Below are positions 1 to 10,078 of a stretch of DNA of 64,000 bases, piece by piece (the first letter of the stretch is position 1; each line of letters opens with the position of its first letter). The DNA comes from CAWBOY01 sp963790585. GTDB lineage: Bacteria; Planctomycetota; Planctomycetia; Gemmatales; Gemmataceae. Under the pieces are notes generated by a model. It was given only the letters and a program-made list of their open reading frames with translations, was not told the origin of the DNA and did no database searches. The translations under genes were made by a program, and so were the position numbers. The stretch spans positions 930,001 to 994,000 of the forward strand of contig CAWBOY010000006.1 in NCBI GenBank assembly GCA_963790585.1. The letters run 5' to 3'.

Positions 1-952
1 GAAATGTCCATTGCTGAGTCGATTCGATCATGTAGTAAAACAGGTCATGTTCGATATGGACGCCGTACTTGGGCCAGTAAACATCGAGCGTTGACCAATC
101 GACGACACAAAAATGGTCGCCGACGGCGCGCCAACTGTCCCAGAGCGTCCAGGAGAGAGACCGGCCGATGGCCTGGAGAAAAGACGCCGCCAGGTAGGCC
201 TCGGGGCTCTTGAATTGACAGACGGGTCCGATGAGATCGCGGTAATTTTCCGGTAAACCGACCGGGCGCGGTGGTGCGGAGAAGTATTTCTCCATGTCCT
301 CCGCGTAACCAAAAACAATCTGGTCCGAAAGTTGATAGAGCCCGAAGCGCCAGCCGCTGCGGCCGCAGGTCACGATCCGGCCCTTTTGGTCGAAACCAGG
401 CACAACAGGGAAGACGCGAAGCAAGTCGACCAGGAAAGCTGCGGCGTTGGGCGCGTAAATGCGCTGATCGCTGCGTGACTTGAGGACGTATTCCGCCCCT
501 AAGGCCCGCGCTCGCGCGACTCCGGCCCGTGCGCTGGCGAGCTGCAGGTTAACGTTCAGTTGGCCCGACTCAGATGGCCGAGAGCCAAAAATCAAATCGG
601 CTCCCGCGTCGCGAAGTCGCCCAACGGCGGCGGCGTCCTCACCTTCCCAGGTGGAGACCACCACCTGACAGCCGGCAAATGTCTTTTGGTAGATCCGAAC
701 CGATTCGACCGTAAAGTCCTCTTGTAACACGATCGGCCCCTGGACCACCACGACAACGCGCCTGGCGTCCGGATTTGGATCGGACCAGGCGCCGAAGTCC
801 TTGGCTAGTTTAGGACGCGCATGAAACGTCAGGAACTCAGTGCCCTTCTTGTGTGACTGGCGCAGCGCGAAACGGAAGAGCTTGCCCCAGCCAGACACTG
901 GGAGCGTACGACCGAAGAGTCGCTCAACCCACTCCTTTAGCCGGCGACTCAT
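1..952 (-). CDS. WavE-like lipopolysaccharide synthesis protein (partial)
   Basis: Reading from the ATG at 952 gives about 317 codons open to the left edge, so the C-terminus lies outside the window. Residues around 65-75 read VVVVVQGPI, followed by a conserved STWEGED block, NVNLQLASARAG and LKSRSDQRIY. These are the hallmarks of the WavE family (PF07507), named after a Vibrio cholerae core-polysaccharide gene and probably glycosyltransferase-like. It is the last visible gene of the minus-strand polysaccharide locus, 70 bp after the upstream acyltransferase. The family call rests on motif memory; the reaction is unknown. Confidence 0.75.
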   Translation of the reverse strand, partial: MSRRLKEWVERLFGRTLPVSGWGKLFRFALRQSHKKGTEFLTFHARPKLAKDFGAWSDPNPDARRVVVVVQGPIVLQEDFTVESVRIYQKTFAGCQVVVSTWEGEDAAAVGRLRDAGADLIFGSRPSESGQLNVNLQLASARAGVARARALGAEYVLKSRSDQRIYAPNAAAFLVDLLRVFPVVPGFDQKGRIVTCGRSGWRFGLYQLSDQIVFGYAEDMEKYFSAPPRPVGLPENYRDLIGPVCQFKSPEAYLAASFLQAIGRSLSWTLWDSWRAVGDHFCVVDWSTLDVYWPKYGVHIEHDLFYYMIESTQQWTF

Positions 953-1022
953 CCCGCTGTCTCCGACATGGAATAGAGAAAGAGAACAGACAAGGAATAA
1001 ACGCGGAAGTACGGCATCGGCA

Positions 1023-2161
1023 TTAGGCGACCGGTGCTGCTTCCCGCGGATTCGCCGCCGATTCTGTTTTGGGAGTGCCTACGGCACTTCGGCGCTGATA
1101 TGGGAACCATTTCTTTAGTTCGTTGATCGGGGATTCCAAAAGATGCCAGGACAAAGCAGCGAGGGCGACAGAGAACGCGGTCAAGATCGTAGCGCGCAGG
1201 TACCCTTCACCCGGATAAGTTAGCCCGACGCGAGCGCAAGCCCAAGGCACCAGCTCCAGCGCGAAGCCGTGATAAACATAGATGCCGTAGCTAATTCGAC
1301 CCAGGTACCGGACAACCGAAGCCGACAGGAGCTTGCCAAGAATTCCAGGAAACCCCTCCGACGCCGACCAGACGACCCAGATAAACAAAGATCCCCAAAA
1401 TAGATCTTGAACCGTGTAAACTACGACATAGTGCGTCGGCCACCATTTCACGGGAGCGGCCAGGACTAACAGGGGTAGTGAAATCAAAAGCGAGATCCGG
1501 GCGAATCGCCTGGCACCTGCCGAGCCGAAAGTCCTTTGCACGTAAGCCAGGAGCGCTCCCGCGCAAGCGCGTCGAGGCAGCCGACTGTATTGAATGTGAT
1601 GGCGATCACGCTGGTTCGCTGCATCACCAACGTGAAACGAACCGCGACAGCCAGGCAGATAGCGGCGATTATCGCCGGAAGTACATAGCGCCGCGGCAAC
1701 AGAAGTATCAACCAGGGCCATACAACATAAAATTGCTCTTCGACGGCCAGGCTCCAGAAATGTACAGCTTGGAGATCGTCGGGCCCATGCCAGATGATAT
1801 ACCAGTTGGCAGTGTACGTGAGGTACGCTGCGATTTCAGACGCGTTCACCAAATAACCAATGCCGATTAGTACGAAGAGCGTCAAGTAATAAATGGGAAA
1901 GATCCGCAGCGCTCTACGGGCATAAAAGTTTTTCAATATCTCGGCCCTGGGCGTCGCCGTTATTTCGCGGGCATCGAGCAGGATCCCAGTTATGAGAAAT
2001 CCAGACAACACAAAAAAAAGTCGTACCCCGACGTACCCCCAGTTTGTTGCATCATGCACCGTGCTTGGGGGGAAGAAATGGGAGAAGACGACCAACCCCG
2101 CGGCTATGGCACGTATCCCGTCTAGCTGCGGCATGTAGCCGGGCGCGCGGTCAGTTGCCAT
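1023..2161 (-). CDS. Acyltransferase 3 (OafA-like) with frameshift
   Basis: Integral membrane O-acyltransferase of the AT3 family, expected to acetylate a surface sugar. The first frame (from ATG 2161) has the N-terminal signature QLDGIRAIAAGLVVFSH, then FFVLSGFLITG, YARRALRIFPIYY and WSLAVEEQFY. Near 1560-1575 the frame changes, and the second frame continues with hydrophobic helices and YLGRISYGIYVYHGF down to the stop at 1023. Joined, it makes a normal ~375-residue AT3 protein. The start overlaps the end of the preceding glycosyltransferase by 11 bp, so it is co-transcribed. The single-base shift may be an assembly error or a recent mutation. Confidence 0.85.
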
Positions 2162-3395
2162 TGATCTGCCTCAAGACTGACTTGAGTCCATCAAAAAACA
2201 GGTGGCGGGCAGCGTCCAAGCCGAAGTCTCGATTGCCAGCCTCGACGGCGCGCTCCGCCAACTTTGTTGCAAAGCTCCGGTCATTGACAATGCGGTCCAG
2301 GAATAATTTTACGGCCTCGGGCTCTGGAACGGCGATTACCTCGGCCGCACCTGGATTGTCTTGCACCCAACGCGCGGCTGAGCTATAGAGTGGTCCCCAA
2401 ATCAAGATTGGTAAGCCCGTTGCGGTGTAGTCCGTCAGCTTACTAGGGAAAAGCGTCGCAACATCCTCGCGCTCGAGTGGATCAAATGAACCAGGCAAAA
2501 AAAGCACGTCGGCCGTTTCGCCTAGTCGCTCGGCCATCTCCTTGGGAGCCAAAAAACCGACAGAGCGAACGACCGGGGCGGTAAATCCAAATGATGCAAG
2601 TTTCTCTTCGCTATAAGGCGTATAAAGATCTAGATGCCCGCCGAGCCGCTTCACGATCTTGACCAGCTCGTGAAGCAATGGGAACGATCCACCTTGATGG
2701 ATATTGCCGCAAAAGGCGACTACTGGGCCTCCTGAGCGCGTCGGCCGAACTCTAACCTTCGCCGGAGCGCTGTCGGAGCCGCGACTCGGATATAACAATG
2801 TGCCTGCAGGCCCGAACCACGTCCGGCATGACTCCTCCATACCGGGACTGACACAAAACCTCACGGCTGCCTGACGGTAAACGCGCCCGACGGACCGCCG
2901 GCAGATCCAGCGCACTATTTCGTGTATTAACCCACGCCGGCGCTGCGTTTCGTACATCGGCCAGTCGTCGTGCAGGATCAAAGCGAGTGGCACGTTCAGC
3001 TTTTGCGCGACGACCGCGGCGGGAAACCACAGGTATTTCGCGGTAACTGTCAAGACGATATCCGGAGCGAACGGGCGGACCAAATCCAGAATCTGACTCG
3101 TCGCGCCTTTGGCGATATTCGCCATCATAAGCTGGCCAATCGGATTGAACCGGCTGCGGGTCAATCGAGTGGAATGATAGGCTACCGAATGATACGAGAC
3201 GCCTGGAATGATGCGCTCGTCGCCCCATTTTGGGTCGCGGCCGCCGTCAATGGCCATCAGGCGATCGGGCGGATAATCGGCTAACAACCGATAAAGCAAT
3301 AGCGAGCCAGCGACGCTTCTTTCGACCCCGACGTCCGTGATGACCGCGAGCCTTGGCAATTCTTCAGCGTTCAATTCTTGAGCCGCGGTGCCCAT
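2151..3395 (-). CDS. Group 1 glycosyltransferase
   Basis: About 414 residues from the ATG at 3395, which lies inside the end of the epimerase gene (26-bp overlap); a longer start at 3491 is possible but would overlap far more. The protein has a GT-B plan: N-terminal LAVITDVGVERSVAG, a middle DIVLTVTAKYLWFPAA and LILHDDWPMYE, and a C-terminal half with VVAFCGNIHQGGS, ADVLFLPGSF and LFPSKLTDYTATGLPILIW. The last segment corresponds to the nucleotide-sugar binding region of GT4-like enzymes. It probably adds a sugar to the lipid-linked repeat on the cytoplasmic face. Donor and acceptor cannot be read from the sequence. Confidence 0.75.
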   Translation of the reverse strand: MGTAAQELNAEELPRLAVITDVGVERSVAGSLLLYRLLADYPPDRLMAIDGGRDPKWGDERIIPGVSYHSVAYHSTRLTRSRFNPIGQLMMANIAKGATSQILDLVRPFAPDIVLTVTAKYLWFPAAVVAQKLNVPLALILHDDWPMYETQRRRGLIHEIVRWICRRSVGRVYRQAAVRFCVSPGMEESCRTWFGPAGTLLYPSRGSDSAPAKVRVRPTRSGGPVVAFCGNIHQGGSFPLLHELVKIVKRLGGHLDLYTPYSEEKLASFGFTAPVVRSVGFLAPKEMAERLGETADVLFLPGSFDPLEREDVATLFPSKLTDYTATGLPILIWGPLYSSAARWVQDNPGAAEVIAVPEPEAVKLFLDRIVNDRSFATKLAERAVEAGNRDFGLDAARHLFFDGLKSVLRQINGN

Positions 3396-4426
3396 GCGCG
3401 ACAAATCTCCTCGAAGATCATTTCGAGCGACTTGGTGATCCTCCATGTTGGGTAATGGGTGGTCATCTTGGAGAGGTCGCTGATGTAACAAATATGATCC
3501 CCTTCGCGATTCTTATCCACGTACTCGTGGCTCATCTTCTTACCAGTGACGGCACCCGCGCGGTCAAACGCCTCCAAAATGCTACAAGAATTGGCCCGCC
3601 CGCCGCCGATGTTATAGACCTCTCCGCAGCGCGGATTTTCCCAAAACGCCTCAATGAAACAAGCCACATCGTGCGAATGAATGTTGTCCCGCACCTGCTT
3701 GCCCAGATAGCCAAATACCTTGTAGGTGCGACCCTCCAGGTTGCATTTGATGAGGTAGCTGAGAAAGCCATGTAGTTCGACGCCCGAATGATTCGGACCG
3801 GTGAGGCAGCCACCACGTAGGCAGCAAGTTTTCAGGCCGAAATAGCGGCCGTATTCCTGAACCATGACATCGGCCGCGACCTTGCTAGCGCCAAATAAGC
3901 TGTGCTTGCTCTGATCGATGGAAAAGCTTTCCGGGATGCCGTCGGCGAAGGTCGGGTCGTCGTAATCCCAGCGTGTAGCGAGTTCCTTGAGCCGAATGGA
4001 ATTGGGCTTGTCGCCGTAAACCTTGTTCGTGCTCATGTGAACGAACACCGCACCGCCGGCGGCACGGCGGGTGGCTTCAAGCAGATTGAGCGTCCCCACC
4101 GCGTTCACGTCGAAATCGTCGAAGGGTCGACTCGCCGCCAGGTCATGGCTCGGCTGAGCGGCCGTGTGTACGATGAGGTCCGGCTTCAAGTCCGCCAGCA
4201 GCTTAAGTACACCGTCTCGATTGCGGATGTCGAGTTCGACGTGATTAAACTTGGGAAACTTTTCGCCAAGGCGTTTCTGATTCCAGCGCGTATCGCCTTG
4301 GGGCCCAAAGAAGTCGGCGCGTTGATTATTGTCCACGCCATAAACGCGCCAACCTTTCGGTGCGAAGTGCGAGACGACTTCGGATCCAATCAGGCCCGAT
4401 GAGCCAGTGACAAGCAGAATAGGCAT
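3371..4426 (-). CDS. NAD-dependent epimerase/dehydratase (CDP-paratose/tyvelose epimerase-like)
   Basis: A 351-residue extended SDR. The Rossmann motif GSSGLIG is at residues 8-14, HTAAQPSHD follows, and STNKVYGD carries the catalytic Ser/Thr region. The usual YxxxK appears here as F-G-A-S-K, so the canonical tyrosine is Phe. I recall this HSLFGASK form as typical of a subgroup related to CDP-tyvelose 2-epimerase, so it need not mean inactivity. The protein likely makes an unusual nucleotide sugar for the locus. It lies 24 bp after the FkbM gene's apparent full-length end and overlaps the next glycosyltransferase. Confidence 0.8.
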   Translation of the reverse strand: MPILLVTGSSGLIGSEVVSHFAPKGWRVYGVDNNQRADFFGPQGDTRWNQKRLGEKFPKFNHVELDIRNRDGVLKLLADLKPDLIVHTAAQPSHDLAASRPFDDFDVNAVGTLNLLEATRRAAGGAVFVHMSTNKVYGDKPNSIRLKELATRWDYDDPTFADGIPESFSIDQSKHSLFGASKVAADVMVQEYGRYFGLKTCCLRGGCLTGPNHSGVELHGFLSYLIKCNLEGRTYKVFGYLGKQVRDNIHSHDVACFIEAFWENPRCGEVYNIGGGRANSCSILEAFDRAGAVTGKKMSHEYVDKNREGDHICYISDLSKMTTHYPTWRITKSLEMIFEEICRAWAPRLKN

Positions 4427-4450
4427 AGCTATGCGATGGACAATTTGGAT

Positions 4451-5246
4451 TTATGGTTTCGGCAGCAGCAACAGGTTTTCACGCGTGGCGAGTTGATAGT
4501 CGAAAAGTCTACGGTCGCTCACTTTGGACAATTCCGGAATGATGAAAGCGTCGTAGCCGACAGCTTCGGCAGCGTCAATCATGGCCCAGGATGTCACGCC
4601 GTACGCAGGAAAATTCTTGCGCGCACCACTCGGTCACAATGGCCGGCTTACATTCGCGGAGACACCGGGCGGCGCCTTCGATGACGCCGATCTCGGCGCC
4701 CTCGACATCGATTTTCAGCAGTGATACCTTCGGCCGACCGCGTGCCTCCCATTCAGCGTCGATCGTCGTCGTCGGTACTTTGATGATGCGCCCTTCACCG
4801 CCACGACCGGTATTTTGAATTCCCTCGAAAACATCACTACCTATACCCGGAAATACGGTAAAGGATATCTCCTGGCCAGCCATAGCCGTGACGGCTTTCG
4901 GCACGATTTCCCATCGATCGCGAAAGCGACTCTCTTTGCATGTGCGCGTCAAATACGGCAGTACCGACGGAGAAGGCTCGAATGACACGACCTTGATATT
5001 CGGGAATTCATCTAGCAGCGGAATAGCAGAAGCCCCGATATTCGCGCCGACATCCAGGACGGTAGTGTCTGGTCGCACTGCGTTAGCAAGCAAGGCGCCG
5101 ATTTCGCTTTCCCAGGCCGCGCCCGACACAATTATCCTGGCGATCGGCGAAGTCGTAGGGAAGTAGAGATTCAAACCGTGCCACGGTACGACACCTGCTC
5201 GAGTCTGCTTCCAGATATGCCATCGTCGCCGTAGGCGATTCAACAT
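4451..5246 (-). CDS. FkbM family methyltransferase, frameshifted near C-terminus
   Basis: SAM-dependent methyltransferase of the FkbM family. From ATG 5246: SAM-binding VLDVGANIGASAIPL at residues ~64-78, VVSFEPSPSVLPYL, and LLKIDVEGAEIGVIEGA near residue 185. The in-frame stop falls at 4575. From about 4610 the neighbouring frame continues as a typical FkbM tail (AMIDAAEAVGYDAF, then RENLLLLPKP) to a TAA at 4451. I therefore annotate the gene to 4451 with one indel beside an AAAA run. It probably O-methylates a sugar of the polysaccharide. It starts 7 bp after the interrupted acyltransferase stops. Confidence 0.8.
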
Positions 5247-5983
5247 GTAAAACTCACGTTCTTTCGCATTCTTCCTTGAAGTCGTTCCGGCCGATGGACA
5301 TCACTTCCGGAAAGGGCCCCGGATCTAATCCCTCAAGCCGTTTCGGCTCAAAAAAGCGACGATAAATCCAAAGCCCCACATTAATTGATAGGGGTTCGAC
5401 CGTAACGGCACAAACTGTGGCGACAAGTACGGATAGACCAATGGTAACAACGCAAGAGGCAATTGCCGATTCGGAATGCCCCCATTCCACTGATTTTCTT
5501 AGGATACAATATAAGCACGCTCCAGCCGATAATAGGATCGGCAGATGAAACAAATAAAGAGGAAAAGAGATTTTGCCCAGCCATAGAAACAAGCGATTGG
5601 ACAAAACAGCCTGGAAAGAAGGCCAAAATACGGCCGCTGTCACAACTCCGGCTGCGCCGATGGCCAAATTCACAGCTTCAAATCCATCCAAGTTACTCTC
5701 TTGGCCTTTGGCAAGTAGCATTCGACCTGGGCCGGCGAGCAGCAACACGAACGGGAGACCAACCCAATACGGCCAGCTATTAATCCCGAAGATAGAGCGC
5801 CTCTGCTTGGACCATTCAATGCAAAGAAAACCACCAAGTAGGAACTCGGCATAAGGCCATGCCTTGAAACTAACAAAAACAACGGCCACCGTCAGAAACA
5901 AGGGCCATTGGCGACGCATACCAGCTGTGAGCGCAAGCGCCGCGAAAAGCAATAAGGAGCCCTTGAACTCCAACTCCATCGTA

Positions 5984-7131
5984 TTACCCCGGCACGAAAT
6001 TAGATCAACCTAATTCCATTGGAGCGGCATATTGGGTCTGCGGATGAAGGAAATAACTCATAACATGTCGAGGCATCCCGCTCAACTTCCTCATGAATCC
6101 GAACAACCGCTCTTGCAACGTCGGCTTGTCCGGCGGCAGGCCAGCCTTGTTGATGTTCCCCTTCATGTCATTGTTCAAATATTCCACCGGATTGAGTTCC
6201 GGCGAATACGTCGGCAGGTAAAACAACTCGATCTGCTCCTGACGCGCCTCTACCCAGGACTGTACCTCCGCCTTGGTGTGGGAGCCCAACTGGTCCACGA
6301 TCAACAGAATCTTCCGCTTCGCCCCACTGATCAAGAGAGTCAAGAACTGGAGAAAGACTTCCGCCGTGAACGACCCCTTGTACGTCATAAAACGCACCGT
6401 GCCCTCATTGCTGATCGCCGAGATCTGATTGACCCGCAGATGTGGTTGCGGCACCTCCATGGTGGCACGCTCGCCCCGGCGGGCATAACCCGAACCGGGA
6501 TGGTGGTCGGCCTGCACGCCAACCTCATCCGCCCACAAAATCTCCGCGTTGTCTCGTTGGGCTTGGGCCTCAATGGCCGGATAGGTATCCTGCAACCACT
6601 GTTCGACTTCATCGGGATCTTGGTGACGCGACTTGCGGGCGGGCTTTTTGGAGGTGTAGCCCCAGCGTTGGAGATACTTGCCCACGGTGCGTAGGGCCAG
6701 TTCGATGCCGAGATCTCTTCGGATGAGGTCGGCGACGGCTTGGCGTGTCCACAGGGCGTGTTTCAGGCCCACTTGCTGGGGCGAGAAGTAGTCGATCTGG
6801 TCGCGAATGGTTTGAGCTTGGGCCTCGGAGAGCATACGGCCCGAGCCCAAAGGCCGGCCGGTGCGCCCGCCGGGCAGGGCGTCCAAGCCTTCGGCGTAAT
6901 AGGCGGTATTCCAGCGGGAGATGGTTTCGCGGCGGACGCCGAGGAGTTCGGCGAGATCGGTTTCGGAATAGCCAAGCTCCAAGCCATGCAAGGCACGCAA
7001 ACGCAAGGTCTCCAACGAATCGTCCGAGAGATGGCGGGCATCGGGAAGAGTAATAGACATAGTAACACCTCGAAGCTCGGGCTGAGGTACTTGTAATTCT
7101 AGATTAGTGAGCAACTACCGTGCCAGGGTAA
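5984..7131 (-). mobile_element. IS630-family insertion sequence, copy A
   Basis: The 1148-bp element has terminal inverted repeats: TTACCCCGGCACG on the left and the complement of TTACCCTGGCACG on the right (12 of 13 match). TA is duplicated at 5982-5983 and 7132-7133, as expected for IS630/Tc1-mariner elements. It carries a single transposase gene. Copy B at 33092-34239 encodes an identical 369-residue open frame, and the flanking nucleotides I compared are the same, so both copies moved recently. Confidence 0.93.
6005..7060 (-). CDS. IS630 family transposase (copy A)
   Basis: About 351 residues from the ATG at 7060, which has GAGGTG a few bases upstream; an open frame extends to 7114. The N-terminal helix-turn-helix region (TDLAELLGVRRETISRWN) is followed by a second DNA-binding part and a DDE_3 catalytic core. 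The three acidic residues are in ILWADEVGVQ, LLIVDQLGSHT and SPELNPVEYL. All look intact, so the enzyme is probably active. It disrupts an acyltransferase of the polysaccharide operon. Confidence 0.93.
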   Translation of the reverse strand: MSITLPDARHLSDDSLETLRLRALHGLELGYSETDLAELLGVRRETISRWNTAYYAEGLDALPGGRTGRPLGSGRMLSEAQAQTIRDQIDYFSPQQVGLKHALWTRQAVADLIRRDLGIELALRTVGKYLQRWGYTSKKPARKSRHQDPDEVEQWLQDTYPAIEAQAQRDNAEILWADEVGVQADHHPGSGYARRGERATMEVPQPHLRVNQISAISNEGTVRFMTYKGSFTAEVFLQFLTLLISGAKRKILLIVDQLGSHTKAEVQSWVEARQEQIELFYLPTYSPELNPVEYLNNDMKGNINKAGLPPDKPTLQERLFGFMRKLSGMPRHVMSYFLHPQTQYAAPMELG

Positions 7132-7658
7132 TATAGAGAGGCTCGACATAGGGATTTACAGTGCCACCAAGGTAGGTGGACCAAAATGCCTGTTTGCAGG
7201 CAGATAATAACGATGGTGGAAACCGATTCCACATGCCTATCCAGCTCCCCCAGGAAGGCCCTTGGAGCCTGGCGCACTCCTGGCCATACATTAATCCCAG
7301 CGACATCAAAGCGTAGCTGAAGAATATCGCTACTGCCGATGGAATCGCAAGGCGAAAGTACCTTCTCACACTTGCGGATCCAAGAACTGCCAACCGCTTC
7401 GACCGGACGAAGCCAATCGATAATACAAACCCGCTCATAATGAAAAAAATGTGGACCGCAAAAAATCCGTTGTAGGTCAAACTACACGGTATCCAATCCC
7501 TTTGGGTCCACAACGGCAGCCAAAAGGCGGCCAGGCAATGACAAAGTAGGACGATGACTGCCGCAATTCCCCGCAAGCCGTCGAGGGCGAGCAGGTGCGT
7601 CAATTCTTGCCGGCCGAGCAGATCGCTCTAGGACGAGATCAAGCAGCGACCTTGCTGC

Positions 7659-8913
7659 TCAAATCATGGACAACTGCGGCGCAGACGTCTCCAATTCGAC
7701 AAATCCTCGATGTGGCGCGGGATACGGAGTCAAGCCTCCAGGCCTGGTGGCGGGCGTTACCTCCAAAGCCGCCAGCTCGGGGAAGTCGCCGCTGACCGCC
7801 CCGTATGCCACGAACAAGCCAACCTTATACTCGCCTTCGACCAGATTCAGTCGCTCGATGTTGACCTTGATCGTCACTGTCTCACCGGCACGAATTCTAT
7901 AAGGCCCATTCAAGGACCGGAGGTCGATGACACTGACGCGCACATCGGACCATGAGGTAATCAACGCGCAGAGATGGTCGAGAACAATGTCATCGGAGGC
8001 GCTCGAGCTGAAGCGAAAGCGTCACCGGGTTTCCGGCCGGAACCACGCCTGGACTAAAGCGCAAATCGTGGAGTAGCAGCGATCGGCCGAGCGCCTGAAC
8101 TTCTGTCGGTTTTCGCGTTTGAGTCGCGGTTTCGTGGAGGTATCGATTAACCCATTCGTCGCTAGGCCCGTGCCCAACAAAGCGGCCGTTGCGAAGCATC
8201 ACAACCGTCTGACACAGGTTCTGAATTGCCGTCATGTTATGACTGACAAAAAGGACCGTCCGTCCGCCGCGCGCCACCTCGCCCATCTTCCCCAAGCACT
8301 TCTTCTGAAACTCCGCATCGCCGACCGCCAGCACCTCGTCGACAATAAGGATCTCTGGCTCCAAATGCGCTGCGACCGCAAACGCCAGCCGCATATACAT
8401 GCCGCTCGAATAGCGTTTGACCGGCGTGTCGAGGAATTTTTCCACCTCGGCGAACGCCACGATCTCGTCGAACTTGCGGCTGATCTCGGCACGGCTCATG
8501 CCGAGGATGGTGCCATTCAAGTAGACATTCTCCCGGCCGCTCAGTTCGGGATGAAAGCCGGTACCGACTTCGAGGAGGCTGGCAACGCGGCCGTGCAACG
8601 TTAGCTGGCCGGTCGTCGGTTCGGTAATGCGGCTGAGTACCTTGAGTAGCGTCGATTTGCCAGCGCCGTTGCGGCCGATGATACCGACAACTTCTCCAGG
8701 CTGGACCTCGAACGACACGTCGCGTAGCGCCCAAAACTCTTCGGGTTTTTGCCGTTCGATAGGAGCGAATGGCCGCCGCAGCCGCTTGCCGAGTGCGCGG
8801 AGACCATTGCCCAGCGAATCGCGCAAGGATTGGTACCGGGCTTTGCCTTCCTGCTGATGGCTGATGAGGTACTTCTTGCCGAGTTCCTCCACCGCGATGA
8901 TCGGCCGCGCCAT
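7659..8913 (-). CDS. wzt: Polysaccharide ABC exporter ATP-binding protein (Wzt-like), frameshifted
   Basis: The N-terminal ATPase (ATG 8913) has Walker A GRNGAGKST, signature YSSGMYMRLAF and Walker B ILIVDEVLAVGD, and matches the O-antigen/teichoic-acid exporter subfamily (FWALRDVSFEV). The frame stops at 7990, but the neighbouring frame from about 8000 down to 7659 reads FSSSASDDIVLDH and then a beta-rich segment (TVTIKVNIERLNLVEGEYKV). This resembles the Wzt C-terminal carbohydrate-binding domain, so one indel near 8005 is inferred. With Wzm just upstream it would drive export of the lipid-linked glycan across the inner membrane, the C-terminal domain recognising its cap. Confidence 0.88.
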
Positions 8914-8928
8914 GCCCGTCCTTTTTCT

Positions 8929-9873
8929 CTAAATCACGTCAGCGAAAGTGCGTTCAGTTCGGCGGAAATACCAGATGCCGCCGATTAATAGGACCACCAC
9001 CAGCAAAAGCGCCAAGCCGTAGCTTGACTCAGTGAACGGCGGCTGTGCCGGTGGGCCAAACAATGACCAGCGTACGCCGTCGATCGCGGCGGCCATCGGA
9101 TTGAGGCCGTAAAGCCAACGCCAATCCGCCGGGACGATCGAGCTACTGTAACCGACCGGCGAAAGATACATGCCGAACTGGACGATGAACGGAATGATAT
9201 AGCGGACGTCGCGATAGCGCACATTAAGCGCGCTCAGCCACAAGCCCAGGGCCGATGCCGACGCCAGCGCAAGGCCGACAAATAACGGTAAAAAAACGAG
9301 CCGCCAGCTTGGCGTCACCTGATAGACAAACATCATTATGAGCAGGACTGGTAGACATATCAGGAAATCAACTAGGCTAACTGCGAGCGCGCTTAGCGGC
9401 ACAATAAGCCTGGGAAAATAGACTTTCGAAACGAGGTTCGTGTTAACAACAAGGCTGTTGCTCGACTCCGCGAGAGCGCTCGCGAATAGCTGCCAGGGCA
9501 ACATACCGGCCAGGACCAGAAGCGGATACGGAATCTCGTCCGAAGGCAGCCGAGCGATCTTGCTGAATACAAACACAAACACGAGCATGGTCGAGAGCGG
9601 CCGAATCAGCGCCCAGGCGACACCGAAAAGCGTCTGCTTATAGTGGACCGAGATGTCTCGGTAGGCCAGGAGAAGCAGCAGCTCCCGATAGCGCCAAAGG
9701 TCGCTCCAGTAGAGACGCTCGGTTTGCCCGGCTTTGATAACAATCGTAATGTTGGAACTTTCAGCGGTTCGCGCATCGTCCAATAGAGGATCTTGCCTGG
9801 ATGAATTGGCCGAACTGGCTGAGGTCGGACCAGGCGCGTCGATTGCACTATTGGTTGTCGCGGCGCTATCCAT
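8929..9873 (-). CDS. wzm: Polysaccharide ABC exporter permease (Wzm-like, ABC-2 type)
   Basis: A 314-residue protein: about 50 polar N-terminal residues, then YWSDLWRYRELLLLLAYRDI, the typical cytoplasmic entry of ABC-2 polysaccharide permeases. About six membrane helices follow, with LNVRYRDVRYIIPF and YGLNPMAAAIDGVRW characteristic of the Wzm/TagG family. It lies 15 bp upstream of wzt, forming the transporter pair, and 205 bp downstream of manA. That gap holds a nested palindromic repeat. It acts in the inner membrane. Confidence 0.92.
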   Translation of the reverse strand: MDSAATTNSAIDAPGPTSASSANSSRQDPLLDDARTAESSNITIVIKAGQTERLYWSDLWRYRELLLLLAYRDISVHYKQTLFGVAWALIRPLSTMLVFVFVFSKIARLPSDEIPYPLLVLAGMLPWQLFASALAESSNSLVVNTNLVSKVYFPRLIVPLSALAVSLVDFLICLPVLLIMMFVYQVTPSWRLVFLPLFVGLALASASALGLWLSALNVRYRDVRYIIPFIVQFGMYLSPVGYSSSIVPADWRWLYGLNPMAAAIDGVRWSLFGPPAQPPFTESSYGLALLLVVVLLIGGIWYFRRTERTFADVI

Positions 9874-9958
9874 TATTAGGAATCCCGATGTTCGGTACGT
9901 CGTGCTTTGTCATTCTATTCGGGCTGCGGCTGAGGGGGCAAAGAGTCGGTCGCTGAAG

Positions 9959-10063
9959 GTTGTGGGGGCACGTTTCCAACGAGCCCATACATCGCCTTTC
10001 TAGCGAATTCGGCGGGTTTTTGACGTGCCTATCTCTGGCACGTTGGAAACGTGCCGCCACAAC
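9959..10063. repeat. Nested palindromic repeat, family P1, copy 1
   Basis: Outer arms GTTGTGG..GGCACG and its complement enclose about 50 bp. Each arm contains its own small palindrome GGCACGTT-xxx-AACGTGCC, so the element can fold as a cruciform with three stems. A second copy with the same core lies at 28057-28161. It sits between manA and wzm and could form an mRNA hairpin in the operon. No coding potential seen. Confidence 0.8.
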
Positions 10064-10078
10064 TTTCTGGGCAGGACG

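Larger units (their letters stand above)
5254..7603 (-). pseudogene. Acyltransferase 3 interrupted by IS630 insertion
   Basis: The N-terminal part (7603 to 7132, TTG start) reads LLALDGLRGIAAVIVLLCH and FFIMSGFVLSIGF; the C-terminal part (5983 to 5254) continues with about seven hydrophobic helices and KISFPLYLFHLP. The IS630 element at 5984-7131 separates them. Deleting the element plus one TA copy joins the parts in frame as PYVEPLYTMELEFKGSLLLF, the expected AT3 sequence at this point, giving about 400 residues. The gene was therefore intact until a recent insertion. It lies between wzt and the FkbM methyltransferase and would have O-acylated the exported glycan. Confidence 0.9.

Noticed and set aside
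6032..6694. 220-codon plus-strand frame inside the IS630 transposase (and its twin at 33140)
   Set aside because: Antisense shadow of the transposase gene; duplicated only because the IS is duplicated.
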